From assembly GCA_949126835.1 (NCBI GenBank), contig OX421500.1:30235991-30299990 (forward strand): a stretch of DNA of 64,000 nucleotides, in the 5' to 3' direction. A model generated the notes under the pieces. The model searched no databases. It worked only from the letters and a program-made list of their open reading frames with translations, and was not told the DNA's origin. Numbering within the stretch: the first letter of the stretch is position 1; each line of letters begins with the position of its first letter. Positions 9,945-21,146 of this stretch are shown here, one piece after another. The translations under genes and the position numbers were made by a program. Origin of the DNA: Anisus vortex (Eukaryota; Mollusca; Gastropoda; Planorbidae).

Positions 9945-12480
9945 TACCAGGACCACCACTTATATACGAACATGGAACGTAAGAACCATGTTCGAAACTG
10001 GAAAAACTGCCAAAGTTGCTGCTGAAATGCAGAAATACCAACTAATTATCTTGGGAATAAGAGAGTCTAGATGGACGGGCTCAGGTCAGACTAAGCTCAG
10101 CACAGGAGAACTGCTGTTGTATTCCGGTCATGAAGAGGGAAATGCAGCCCACACCCAAGGAGAGGTACTTATGCTTTTCAGAAATGCCCACAACGCACAT
10201 ATGAGAGTGAAGCACACGGTCCATGTATTATCACCGCAAGATTTAAGACCAAAAAACAGAAAGTCAATAATTATATTATTATTAGTTGACATTCTGCAGG
10301 TATATGATCCTACTAGCGATAGTAAAGAAGAAAAAAAAATGACTTCTACAACAGACTGCGATCCATTGTCCAGAAGTGTCCTAGGAGTAACATGATTATA
10401 CTAATGGGCGACCTAAATGCTAAAATAGGCAGCAACAATAAAGGCTATGGAGAATGCATGGGAACATAAGGCTTGGGAGAGATGAATGACAATGGTGAAT
10501 GATTGGCTGATTTATGTGCCTTAGATAGACTAGTCATCGGAGGAAGCCTCTTCAACAAGCACAAAAATATCCACAAGAAGACATGAATTTCACCAACACG
10601 GTGTCAACGGCCAACCAAAATAAAGATGGAAAAACCGATACTGGATAAAGAGGGTCAGAAAAAAAGATTGATATAGCATTTTCAGGAACTCCTCAATCAG
10701 CCAGCCCCGCAACACACTCTCAACATAGTCAGCGGAACAAGATCTAGAGATAGACTGCAGCACACCCACAAAACAAGAAATATCGAGAGCAATTAAACAA
10801 TTAAAGAAAGGCAAGGTGGCATATACAATACCAACCGAAGCCTTGACAGCAAACATTACAACTAGCACTGATATGCTACATACTCTATTCAAGAAAAATA
10901 TGGGAAGAATAACAGATTCCAATAGAATGGAAAGAAGGCCATCTCATTAAACTTCCAAAGAAAGGTGATCTTAGTGATTGCTCAAATTATAGAGGAATAA
11001 CTCTGCTGTCCATACCAAGTAAAGTATTTAGCCGAGTACTGCCAATAGAGTGAGGGAGATAATAGACACCCACCTTAGGAACCAACACGCAGGTTTCAGA
11101 AAAATACAGATCTTACACAGACCAGAATGCCTCATTGCGACACATAGTAGAACAATTTCTGGAGTGGAACTCGCAACTATATATTAACTTCATCGACTAT
11201 GAGAAGGCTTTCGATAGTGTTGACAGGTGTACTCTGTGGAAACTGTTGAGACACTACCGGGTACTACAAAAATTAACAAACATACACGAAGGACTATCCT
11301 GCAGATTTGTTCATGACCAACAAACAACAGATGCTTCTGGTGTACAGACTGGTGTTAGACAGAGATGTCTGCTCTCGACTTTTCTATTCCTGCTGTCCAT
11401 TGACTTTATAATGAAAACGGCTATAGAGCAGAAGAAAAATAGCATCCTGTGGACACTATGGAAGCAACTTGACGACCTGGATTTTGCAGACGATCTGGCC
11501 CTAATATCACACACACAGCAATAAATGCAAGAGAAAACTAACGACGTAGCACACTACTCTGCATGCATCGGCCTGAACATACATAGAAGAAAAAGCGAAG
11601 ACCTTAGGATTAACACATCAAGAAGCACACCTACAGCACTGGAAAGAACAATCCTGGAGGAAGTGGAAAGCTTCACATATCTCGGAAGCATCATCGACAT
11701 ACAAGGAGGGACTGATGCTGACATAAAAGTGAGAATCGGCAAGGCGAGAGCAGCATTCAACCAATTGAAAAATGTCTGGACCTGTGGCAATTCGACCCCC
11801 AAGACTAAAGTCAGGATATTCAACACCACTGTGAAGCCTGTCTTGATGTATGGAGCAGAAATTTGGCAAACAACAGCAGCTGGTTCTAGAAATAGAGCCG
11901 AAACTTGGCGAACAACAGCAGCTGGTTCTAGAAACATGGCGAACAACGGCAGCTGGCTCTAGAAACATGGCGAACAACAACAGCTGGTTCTAGAAACTTG
12001 GCGAACAACAGCAGCTGGTTCTAGAGACATGGCGAACAACAGCAGCTGGTTCTAGAAACATGGCGAACAACAGCAGCTGATTCTAGAAAGATACAGACAT
12101 CTATCAACTCATGTCTCCGAAAAATCCTGAGAATATTCTGGCCCATCGTCATCACCAGCACTGGCGACACACTCAGCAGGAACCGCTGGAAGAACTAATC
12201 CGACAGCGCAGATGGAAATGGATTTGCCACACTCTTAGAAAGCCAGCAACCAGCACCACGAGACAGGCCTTTACTTGGAATCCACAGGGCAAGAGAAATA
12301 AAGGTCGACCCAGAATGACCTAAATAAAGGAGCTGGAGGCCGACACCTAAAAGAGTGGTCGCAACTGAGGACAGTTGAAGAGACTGGCCCAAAACCGATA
12401 TGCCAGTAGAACCTTTGTTTTTTTAGCCTATGTCCCAGACGAGACGACAGGCGATGATGATGATAATAAACATTATTTAA
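9945..12480 (+). pseudogene. APE-type LINE, broken (endonuclease + reverse transcriptase)
   Basis: The order is endonuclease start (TWNVRTMFETGKTA, LGIRESRWTG, YSGHEE), a frameshifted MGDLNAKIG motif near 10405, then reverse transcriptase. The reverse transcriptase shows CSNYRGITLLS near 10980, motif A IDYEKAFDSVDR near 11195, and the catalytic LDFADDLAL near 11480, which is intact. The carboxy tail reads [16 protein letters not shown] near 12205 and [11 protein letters not shown]. At least four frame breaks or stops (after 10395, near 10470, at 11522 and after 11962) make it dead. It ends in a GATGATGATGAT tail near 12450, then a copy of the shared LINE tail. The 5' part is fused to a gag fragment. 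Confidence 0.8.
11860..12095 (+). repeat. 31-bp tandem array inside the LINE reverse transcriptase
   Basis: About seven copies of a 31-bp unit containing CAGCAGCTGGTTCTAGAAAC. The unit seems to have grown from the LINE codons around AETWRTT. Because 31 is not a multiple of 3 it shifts the frame with each copy. Confidence 0.8.
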
Positions 12481-12590
12481 AACACTAATAGAAATGTCGA
12501 ACAAGACTCAAACCGTGGATGAGCAAAGGACGCAATAATCTTCTTTATAGAATGAGCGTCTATAATGTATAAGAAAAGATAAGACATTTG
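12470..12590 (+). repeat. LINE 3' tail, dispersed family
   Basis: This has ATTTAAAACACTAA, GGATGAGCAAAGGACGCAAT and a degraded GATAA run. It follows directly on the LINE at 9945-12480, but its best match is the tail of the other LINE at 43585-44975, so it may be a separate insertion. Confidence 0.6.
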
Positions 12591-12780
12591 ACGTGTGAGC
12601 TGCTTTTATCAACGCAACATTTTGATTCATTAACTCAGTTGTGCAATAAATTTTTGCTATTATGGTTCGTTTCATATATGACGTCTACTGCAGTATCAAC
12701 AGATCACTATGTTAGAAACGTATAAGCTTTTACAAGATTATAAATTAATGAGATTAAATAATATTTGTTATCAGAATTAC

Positions 12781-13698
12781 TTGTAGTTATTGTAGTCGCT
12801 GGCTCCACTGTTGTTGTAGTCGGTGCCTCTGTTGTTGTAGTCGGTGCCACTGTTGTTGTAGTCGGCGCCACTGTTGTTGTAGTCGGTGTCTGTGTTGTTG
12901 TAGTCGGTTTCTGTGTTGTTGTAGTCGGTGTCTGTGTTGTTGTAGTCGGTTTCTGTGTTGTTGTAGTCGGTGTCTGTGTTGTTGTAGTCGGTGTCTGTGT
13001 TGTTGTAGTCGGTGTCTGTGTTGTTGTAGTCGGTTTCTGTGTTGTTGTAGTCGGTGTCTGTGTTGTTGTAGTCGGTGTCTGTGTTGTTGTGGTCGGTGTC
13101 TGTGTTGTTGTAGTCGGTTTCTGTGTTGTTGTAGTCGGTGTCTGTGTTGTTGTAGTCGGTGTCTGTGTTGTTGTAGTCGGTGTCTGTGTTGTTGTAGTCG
13201 GTGTCTGTGTTGTTGTGGTCGGTGTCTGTGTTGTTGTAGTCGGTGTCTGTATTGTTGTAGTCGGTGTCTGTGTTGTTGTGGTCGGTGTCTGTGTTGTTGT
13301 GGTCGGTGTCTGTGTTGTTGTGGTCGGTGTCTGTGTTGTTGTAGTCGGTTTCTGTGTTGTTGTAGTCGGTGTCTGTGTTGTTGTAGTCGGTGTCTGTGTT
13401 GTTGTAGTCGGTTTCTGTGTTGTTGTAGTCGGTGTCTGTGTTGTTGTAGTCGGTTTCTGTGTTGTTGTAGTCGGTGTCTGTGTTGTTGTAGTCGGTTTCT
13501 GTGTTGTTGTAGTCGGTGTCTGTGTTGTTGTAGTCGGTGTCTGTGTTGTTGTGGTCGGTGTCTGTATTGTTGTAGTCGGTTTCTGTGTTGTTGTAGTCGG
13601 TTTCTGTGTTGTCGTAGTCGGTTTCTGTGTTGTTGTAGTCGGTGTCTGTGTGGTTTTCGGGGTTGTTTCATCTATTGTTGTTGTGGTCGCCACATCGC
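12781..13698 (-). CDS. Thr-rich repeat linker exon of the VWA gene
   Basis: One 918-nt exon of 305 codons. Its acceptor (gtataaag|GCGATG) supplies GC to complete the Cys codon begun by the T that ends the exon at 15530. Its donor (ACAA|GTAATT, 12780) leaves an A completed by the CT that opens the exon at 7258. Between them lie about 36 copies of the 7-residue unit PTTTTQ[T/K], then about five of PTTTT[V/E]A. Such Thr/Pro-rich linkers are usually heavily O-glycosylated, stiff and extended, as in mucins. The 21-bp DNA unit is highly uniform, so copy number probably varies between alleles. Both flanking introns are phase 1, so the linker could be gained or lost without disturbing the frame. Confidence 0.85.
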
Positions 13699-13876
13699 CT
13701 TTATACCACAAGAAAAAAATAACAAATTACACTCGAATAATTTAACATCGTACACAAAAGTAAAATAATTGTAACAATGAACATGTTTTATTTCCATGCT
13801 TGGCTTTAACTTATTACTATAAATAAGAACGGGTTTCTTTATAATTCGTAATACACTAAATGATTTTAAAATTAAA

Positions 13877-14140
13877 TTATCTTATCTTATACATTACAGA
13901 CGCTCCTTTTCTAAAGAAGATTATTGCGTCCTACGTACACCGTGGTTTGTGTCTAGTCCTGCATTTCTATTAGTGTTTTAAATCATGTTAAGTTACTGGT
14001 TTTCCTGGTTTGTTCAGGAAACATATTCCATGCCTGGTTGCAACTCGGGAAGAAAGAGTACATATGTGCATTTGTTATCGCATATGGGATAATAAAAGTG
14101 TTTTTATCTTTATGTTTATCTGAGCTTTGCACCAAACATG
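13877..14140 (-). repeat. LINE 3' end fragment
   Basis: The inverse of TTATCTTATACATTACAGAC at the left and GGTTTTCCTGGTTTGTTCAG in the middle match, in reverse, the last codons and tail of the LINE at 43585-44975. Confidence 0.65.
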
Positions 14141-14884
14141 TTGTTATTTTGTTGTATTTCTAAACTAGAGTTTAATGCCTTATCTATTTTTACTAGCCTA
14201 CTTTACTCTGTCTTCTAGTGTCTTTAGTGTCATAGGTATTTTCCGACTACTTAGATCTATTTCTTTGATCGTATATTTTTTAATACCAATATATAAAAGA
14301 AATGTGACCTTGGAATAATCTACTCCAGTCAGTAAGAACTACTTCAAAGGCACGCATGCAATACATTATAAATATTTTATTAAAACATTAAGTGTGAAAA
14401 TAAACATTAACCTACTGTATAATTGGTAATAGTAGACATTTTCCATTGTATTTGCTTTAGGTATGAATAAATTAATAGTTTCGTTTTAGACCGTCTCAAT
14501 TTAATGTTAATGTATCGTGCACAACGCTAAGTTAGGTAGCATACCGCTGAATAGAGCGTTATCAGGCAGGTACATTTTTTTTCGTAACAACCCATCTCCC
14601 ACACATATACAACTTAATAGTTACACCCAACTCCAAACTAAATATAATTAATAACAAAAGCTGCAGCTGTTCGACAGTTAATTAAACAATCTTGGATTTG
14701 TGTTAAAATGTATACATTTTACGCTTTGTCTCAATTAACTGAATTATGTGTGCATAAATATACATGGTACGCGCATATTGTTATTATAGTCCTAATATTT
14801 ACATTATGGAACAACGTGCCTCAAACACTCAGAATTTATGAGACTAAGGTTGCTTTTAAATGAGTTTAGAGAGTTAGACAGGCC
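14140..14884. other. Intron of the VWA gene, no feature seen
   Basis: AT-rich with no open frame or clear repeat. Confidence 0.5.
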
Positions 14885-14966
14885 TTAACCCTTACAGTCC
14901 CGGGCGCGTATATAGCGGAACTGAAGGCAGCATAGATAGAAGTAGGTCGGTATGGGAAGGGTTTAA
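14885..14966. mobile_element. 82-bp TTAA-flanked MITE, copy 1
   Basis: TTAACCCTT at the left faces AAGGGTTTAA at the right. The whole element recurs inverted at 58027-58107 with about two substitutions and one indel. TTAA target sites and CCCTT ends point to a piggyBac-like mobiliser. Confidence 0.6.
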
Positions 14967-15176
14967 TTGGATCCCCAAGGGCAAACGACACGGAGGAAGA
15001 CCCAAGACTACATGGAGACGAAGCTTATTAGATGAGGCTGGAAGAGCTGGAAATCGCTGGAAATCGCTGTGGAAAATTGAAGCGATTGGCGGCAAGAGAC
15101 CGTAGAGAGTGGCGTGCTTTGACGGAGGCTCAATGTTCAACATGGAACCCAAAGGACATATGATGATGATGATGAA
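14967..15176 (+). pseudogene. RTE-like LINE C-terminal fragment
   Basis: The frame reads PKGKRHGGRPKTTWRRSLLD and, after a stop, ends with CSTWNPKD. This is the standard carboxy end of RTE-type LINE proteins, followed by an ATGATGATGATG tail near 15160. Only the last 60 or so codons are present. Confidence 0.65.
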
Positions 15177-15179
15177 ATA

Positions 15180-15528
15180 CTTTAATATTAATAGTGTTTT
15201 TATGCCTTCCCCAACTTCAACATCTGAAACAGAATGTGTGGTTATTGAGCACGCTAAGCATGCTAAATTCATTTACACGTAAATATGCGTAAATAAATAC
15301 CTTTCTTTTATATTTTTATTACTGTAGTTTTCAATTTCTTTCTACATTGAATAATTTTCTTTATTTTTTGTTAAAGTTTGAATAAAATACCGGTAAACAT
15401 TTGTTTTCAAACTGTGAATAGCTTTAAATTTATATTTGTAACAAAGTCATCATGGCTATAGCATTTATTAATGTGGACATAGTAACACAAAAGAACATGA
15501 GCCGCTAGGCTACGTTATCTAAATCTCA
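15180..15528. other. Intron of the VWA gene, no feature seen
   Basis: AT-rich sequence between the RTE-like fragment and the donor at 15529. Confidence 0.5.
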
Positions 15529-15529
15529 C

Positions 15530-15706
15530 ATGTAATGTCTATCAAGTCCTCCAGTACGTAGGCAAGAACGCTGTAATCGTCCACACAAAACACCAGTTCT
15601 GGACAACTTGCTATGGCTTCCAGCTCGGCATGTGATGTTTCGTTGCCTATGCCTACGGATACCACGATAATTCCCATAGACTTTACATCCTGAGCAGCTT
15701 GTATTG
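15530..15706 (-). CDS. VWA domain 1, exon 3
   Basis: Acceptor cgctctacag|CAATAC ends at 15707 and donor ACAT|GTGAGA starts at 15529. The exon is 177 nt, phase 1 to phase 1, with 58 full codons. It gives the last third of the VWA fold: AAQDVKSMGIIVVSVGIGNE, then ELEAIASCPELVFCVDDYSV and LEDLIDIT, with the closing Cys split across the next junction. The TAG that ends the open frame lies inside the intron, so it is not a stop of the protein. Confidence 0.87.
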
Positions 15707-15859
15707 CTGTAGAGCGAACATGGAAAAAATTGCTACCATAGAAGTATAACATTATATTATTCAAATTGGATCATTTCATTATTGTATTAGACAATGGCAT
15801 GGCAAGGAAATTAAGATACCACCAGCGAAATAGTTTAGTTATAGTTTAAGTGCCTATGT

Positions 15860-16548
15860 TTATCAGAGATATATAGAGATAATTTGCAGTACTGCTTCAG
15901 GAAATACAGACAATGCGATGAGATAGAATGGTTTGATGAGAAAAAGACAATTAAGGCATCGACAGATGTGACGTTGATGTATATAACAGATACAAAAAGT
16001 AAAATTTTGTAAGTAAAGATATATGCCTACTAAGGGAGAAATAGAAAGACATACACATAGATAAATAGATTGATAAATATTCCGATGATTGATGTTAAAT
16101 GAATATAAAAAATAAATATAAAAGATAAATAAACAGATAAATAGATACAAAGACCAAAAGATTAATTCATAAATGAATACATATATAAATAGACAAGTAG
16201 GTAAGTAGGTAGATATATAAATAGATGAAAGGATGAAAGGGGAATAAATACATTAATAAATAGATAAATGGATAAGTGGATAAATAGATAAGTAGATCAA
16301 TAGTTTAAAGGATAAATGAATAAACAGATAATCAAAAAGGTAGATAGATAAATATATTAAAAAAATGAAAGATACATTAATACATTTAAAAAAAGATAGA
16401 TAGCGGAATTGATAAATAGATGAATGGATAAAGAGATGAATGGATAAATAGATGAATGGATAAATCGATAATTGAATAATTTGATAAATAGACAGATATA
16501 TGGGTAAAAATTGACATATATGAATATGTGCATAGATAAAGAGAAAAA
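15860..16548. repeat. Diverged GATA/GATAAATA-rich simple repeat
   Basis: About 690 bp of loosely repeated ATAGATAAATGGATAA-like units fill the short intron between the exons at 15530-15706 and 16552-16717. It ends within a few bases of the donor at 16551. Confidence 0.75.
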
Positions 16549-16551
16549 TAC

Positions 16552-16717
16552 TTTGTTCAGGTGACGTTGATAGACCATCGGTAATAACAATCAATATGTT
16601 CGGAGCCGTTTCTCGACCTCCAGCAACTTCTCCAAACATGTTCTGGTTGAGTACTTCTTCCAGAGCTAAATGTGTATTGGTTCCACTACATTCAGGGTAC
16701 TTTAAATCTAGAATAGC
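16552..16717 (-). CDS. VWA domain 1, exon 2
   Basis: Acceptor aaaacgacag|GCTATT ends at 16718 and donor CAAA|GTATTT starts at 16551. It is 166 nt, phase 0 to phase 1, identical in length to the VWA domain 2 equivalent. It encodes AILDLKYPECSGTNTHLALE (second MIDAS loop) and NILIVITDGLS (third MIDAS aspartate). The donor is not consensus at +4 and +5 but keeps the reading frame into 15706. Confidence 0.87.
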
Positions 16718-16999
16718 CTGTCGTTTTAGAAGACAAATAGTCATAGATCTAATTTACATTCATTATACTAATATTAATAACTTTTTTTTATACAAAGCTG
16801 TTAATACACATTCTGTGAGCTTGAATCGTATATAAAAAAATTCCAGCAAACAGACCTAGAAGTTATTTCATATAAGAATTGGACTAACATTCGCTAAGCT
16901 ACATATACCTAAAAAAAAAGCATTTTTAGATAATAACTAGTTGTTATGCCCGTCAAAATGACGGGAAAAAATTGACAATTTGGTTTAATAATTTCAATA

Positions 17000-18530
17000 A
17001 ACTATGTTAATGTTGTTGAATCTTTGTTTTGTCTCTATTGTGCATGTATATTACTACTATATGTTGTTTTACCAATATGTAATTACTGCTTTTTTATTAC
17101 GTTGGAAGTTGCGGTTATCATTAAACTGTCTAACTCAATATTGGTAACTTCTTGTCACTCTTTATCGTCCTGGTGACAACCGTATTTATCAATAGTCTGA
17201 CAATATTGTCGACACTTATTATCAAACTAAATAATTAGAGACTGATCATACTAAACAGTGATTTACAGTGAACAAACATTAAATAAAATGTACTCAAGAA
17301 AGCATAATGGATTTATGGTGAAAAATAAATTAGATACCACAATAGTCAATAGCGGTAACAAATGACATTTTATTTTTCATTTTATTTTCTTTTAAATCTA
17401 ATTTATTTTTATAAACATTTTTTACACTAAACTTTTTATAATGATTAAAACTCAGCAATTTAACAGAATATTTAATGTGTGAGAATCAGGCATAATTCAA
17501 AATTCTAGTTGACAACAATAAATACGTTAAATTTGTTTAACAACAATGCGTGCATTATGAAATTCTATATAACCACAAAGCAACTACTTCAAGAAATTCT
17601 ATTTAATAATAAAGCAAGTATTTCCTAGCAATCCTAGTTAAGGGTAGGGGAGCCAGTAGAGAGCACTTTTTTTTATTTGTGCACGCATCATGACCATTTT
17701 TGGTATATAGATAGTATAAGCAGGTCCGAGTAAGCATACCTTAAAAAAATCATTTCTGATGGTTGTGATGGGAATGGTGGCCATTTTGGATTTTTTAATT
17801 AACGATTTACCACGCAATACAAAATGTATCAACTAGATTATTTATCAAGATAATGTATTGCAATTCGGCGGTAATATTTATAAGCTATATCTTTATAAAA
17901 TTTGTGGATGAAATTTAGTTAAGTTGATAAATAAAATTTATATGAATTTTTTTAGTAGGACATATGAAAAAAATAATTTTATTGCACTTTTTTCAAATTA
18001 AAATTTAATTTAAGGAAAACTATAACTCATATCAAAAATTCATCCTGTAACTATGATTATTAACATGTTATAAGTGTATGTAAAAAATTTCATAAAGATT
18101 GGTTCATAAATAAGGAAGTTAATACAAAAAGAAGAAGAAAAAGTAGTATTTTGAGAAAAACCGGAAAAACTGACAATTTTCGGGAAAAAAATAATTTGGG
18201 AGTAAAATTGAAAAATGCAATTTTCTAATCTATTTCTTAATGGTTTGTTGTAAGATTTTTCCCCCACAATGACAAGATTTTAACCTTTAATTTGATGTAT
18301 ATTAATATATAATTAAACTCATTTTTTATATTACTGTAGTGTAAATATGTTTAAAAAAAATAAAATAAACTTCTGGTGTATACCTATTACAAATGCAATT
18401 TTTACATTTAAATAATGTTACTAAAATTTTCAAACTATATGTTTTAGATCCAGGAATAGTTAAAGTATACAACCTAGGCAAAAACTTAAATATAGAATTT
18501 TGTGGCATTTAGATCAGTTTCACTGCCGTC
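17000..18530. other. Non-coding 3' part of the Helitron
   Basis: AT-rich, no credible open frame. It separates the Helitron 3' hairpin from its internal minisatellite. Confidence 0.5.
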
Positions 18531-18539
18531 CCTGCCCTT

Positions 18540-19570
18540 AACAATAAAACAACAATGCTAGTATTTCAAATCAATCATAGTTAACAACAAAGCAAGTATT
18601 TCAAAACAAATCAATTTTGTAAAAAAAATGACGTTAACGACAAAGCACGCATTTTAAAGCAGATATAGTTAATAACAAAGCACGTATTTTACAATTCTAG
18701 TAAACTACAAAGCAAGTATTTTACATTTTTAGTTAACAACAAAGCAAGTATTTTACATTTTTAGTTAACAACAAAGCAAGTATTTTACATTTTTAGTTAA
18801 CAACAAAGAAAGTATTTTGCAATTTTAGTTAACAACAAAGCAAGTATTTTACATTTTTAGATAACAACAAAGCAAGTATTTTACATTTTTAGTTAACAAC
18901 AAAGAAAGTATTTTGCAATTTTAGTTAACAACAAAAGAAGTATTTTACATTTTTAGTTAACAATAAAGCAAGTATTTTACATTTTTAGTTAACAACAAAG
19001 CAAGTATTTTACAATTCTAGTTAACAACAAAGCAAGTATTTTGCATTTTGCAATTTTAGTTAACAACAAAGCAAGTATTTTACATTTTTAGTTAACAACA
19101 AAGCAAGTATTTTACATTTTTAGTTAACAACAAAGCAAATATTTTGCATTCTAGTTAACAACAAAGCAAGTATTTTACAATTCTAGATAACAACCAAGCA
19201 AGTATTTTACAATTCTAGATAACAACAAAGCAAGTATTTTACATTTTTAGTTAACAACAAAGCAAATATTTTACATTCTAGTTAACAACAAAGCAAGTAT
19301 TTTACAATTCTAGATAACAACAAAACAAATATTTTACATTTTTAGTTAACAACAAAGCAAGTATTTTACAATTCTAGATAACAACAAAGCAAGTATTTTA
19401 CATTTTTAGTTTACAACAAAGCAAATATTTTACATTCTAGTTAACAACAAAGCAAGTATTTTACAATTCTAGATAACAACAAAACCAGTATTTTCAATTC
19501 TAGTTTACAACAAAGCACTTTTTTTTTTAAATTCTAGTTAACAACAAAGCAAGTATTTATAATTTTAATT
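18540..19570. repeat. 32-bp minisatellite inside the Helitron
   Basis: About 30 copies of a roughly 32-bp unit built from TTAACAACAAAGCAAGTATT followed by TTACATTTTTAG or TTACAATTCTAG. Units adjoin with no unique spacers. It lies just after the helicase coding end, on the 3' side of the Helitron. Confidence 0.85.
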
Positions 19571-19670
19571 AGCAAAAAAAATTTTTTGTGAACTAAATAT
19601 TGGATACATGCATAATGCTGAATGTACATAATTGTAATATTTTCAACTGTCATAATAGATTTGAAATGAT

Positions 19671-19922
19671 CTATTTGTTTAATATTTCTCTAATAACCAA
19701 GTTTTTTGTGAAGGTTTTCAGATCACCGACAAGTTTCCCTTGGTATTGAGTTTCCTTGATTAATATTTTCAAATTGTTGGGATTTTTTACCCGAGTTAAT
19801 GCCACATAGAGCTGTCCATGAGCAAATACTGGTTCTGGTAGATACACACCTACATGTTCAAATGATTGGCCCTGTGATTTATTGATGGTCATGGCAAATG
19901 CTGGAAAAACTGGAAATTGTTG
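19671..19922 (-). pseudogene. Helitron helicase, last part after a nonsense codon
   Basis: This is the same frame as 19923-21146, continuing past a TGA at 19923-19925. It reads QFPVFPAFAMTINKSQGQSF (helicase motif V region) and LYVALTRVKN (motif VI with its arginine), then runs to a natural-looking end, REILNK. The TGA replaces what is usually an arginine codon in the family, so a single C-to-T change explains the break. Confidence 0.8.
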
Positions 19923-21146
19923 TCAACTCACTTTAAATGGTAAACTCTGTTCACTTGGCTGTAGTATAATTCTTGGTATAAACACTCTTTCACCCTTAAT
20001 GCTTCCGCTAATAGCTTGAGCATCAATGAAATTATTACAAAGGGCTTTAACTATCAGTCGAGTTCCATTTAAAAATCTTTTCTTGGCATTGAGGTTTCTG
20101 AGCAGCATGACTATTGCTCCAACTTTTAATTTGAGATGATGAGGCGGCATTCCTGATGGGCATTGTTGATTTATAAATTCCATGGGAAAATCAATAGCAT
20201 CACTGAGGTCATCTCCAATGTCTGAATCTATGCTTGCATATGTACGCTCATCTCCAGCAAGAAGTTTTAAGATATCAGAATTCAGTTCACCTACAATGTC
20301 ATTTTTTGTGGCCAAAATCACTTTCTGTGCAACTAATGCTATACTTTCTTCTGTTTGCATATCTATTTGATTTCCGAAAATTGAGTCAATGATGTTTTTA
20401 TCGAGTGCTAAAAAGTTATTTGGAATTTCAATTAAATCTTGATTTAATCCATCAGCGCGGCTTGTAATCTCCCCATTTCCCAGTTTTAAAACCCACTGAT
20501 TAAATTCATCTTGTCCTGAAGTTCTCATATTTGATTGTAAACTTCGTTGTTTCACATGTTGCCATAGATGAGAACTTTTCACACATCCCTCCAGAATGTC
20601 TGTTATACTGCCATTGGGTACTACAATTGTGGTTTGTCTGAAGTCACCTCCAAGAATCAATGTCTTTCCACCGAATGGCCTAACATCATTCATTATTTCT
20701 CTTAACAATAAATCAATGATCCTAAGTGAATGCAGTGAGAGCATGGAGGCCTCATCAATGATTATTAATGCCGCTTCGTGCAATTTTGAAGCCTCTTTAG
20801 ATGGCACTTTCATGTTAGACACTGATGTTTCAACTGCCGAGATTGGGATTTTAAATCCACTGTGAGCTGTTCTGCCTCCTATAAGCAAGTCAGCAGCTAT
20901 CCCAGTAGTTGCAAATGATTCAACTCGTTTGCCTTGACCCCTCAAATAGGACATGAGAGTATTATACAGATAAGTTTTGCCAGATCCTCCAGGTCCATCA
21001 ATAAAAAAGAAACGACTTGTAGCATTGTTATCATTGACAGCTGCAATGATTTCATGAAATATTTCTTTTTGTTTTACATTCAGTGAAGGTATTAAACGTT
21101 CTGCTTTAATCGCTTCCTCCTCTATATTGTACACATGTTCAATCAT
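19923..21146 (-). pseudogene. Helitron PIF1-like helicase domain
   Basis: A 407-residue segment with helicase motifs in order: Walker A GPGGSGKT near residue 51, TTGIAA, Walker B IIIDEAS near residue 128, GGDFRQ near residue 166, and SNMRT. It unwinds DNA during rolling-circle transposition and belongs to the same polypeptide as the Rep domain. The frame is shifted relative to the upstream Rep part: the upstream stop TGA overlaps this ATG (ATGA at 21146-21143), consistent with a one-base indel between FGLP and the start here rather than a true new start. Confidence 0.85.

Noticed and set aside
12765..13745. Long plus-strand Val/Gly/Cys frame and a second minus-strand Arg/Gln/His frame
   Set aside because: Both are other readings of the 21-bp coding repeat. 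A unit divisible by three leaves several frames open. Only the Thr-rich frame fits the splice sites and phases on both sides.
15519..15529. TAG after ITCEI as the stop codon of the VWA protein
   Set aside because: The bases are GTGAGA, a donor. Its phase fits the next exon at 13698, restoring the expected Cys.
18540..19570. CRISPR-like regular repeats
   Set aside because: Units adjoin with no unique spacers, in a eukaryotic Helitron. It is a minisatellite. The same applies to 27230-27715 and 29185-29710.
21143..21146. Separate helicase gene overlapping the Rep gene by ATGA
   Set aside because: Animal Helitrons encode one Rep-helicase protein. The overlap is better read as a frameshift in a decayed copy.
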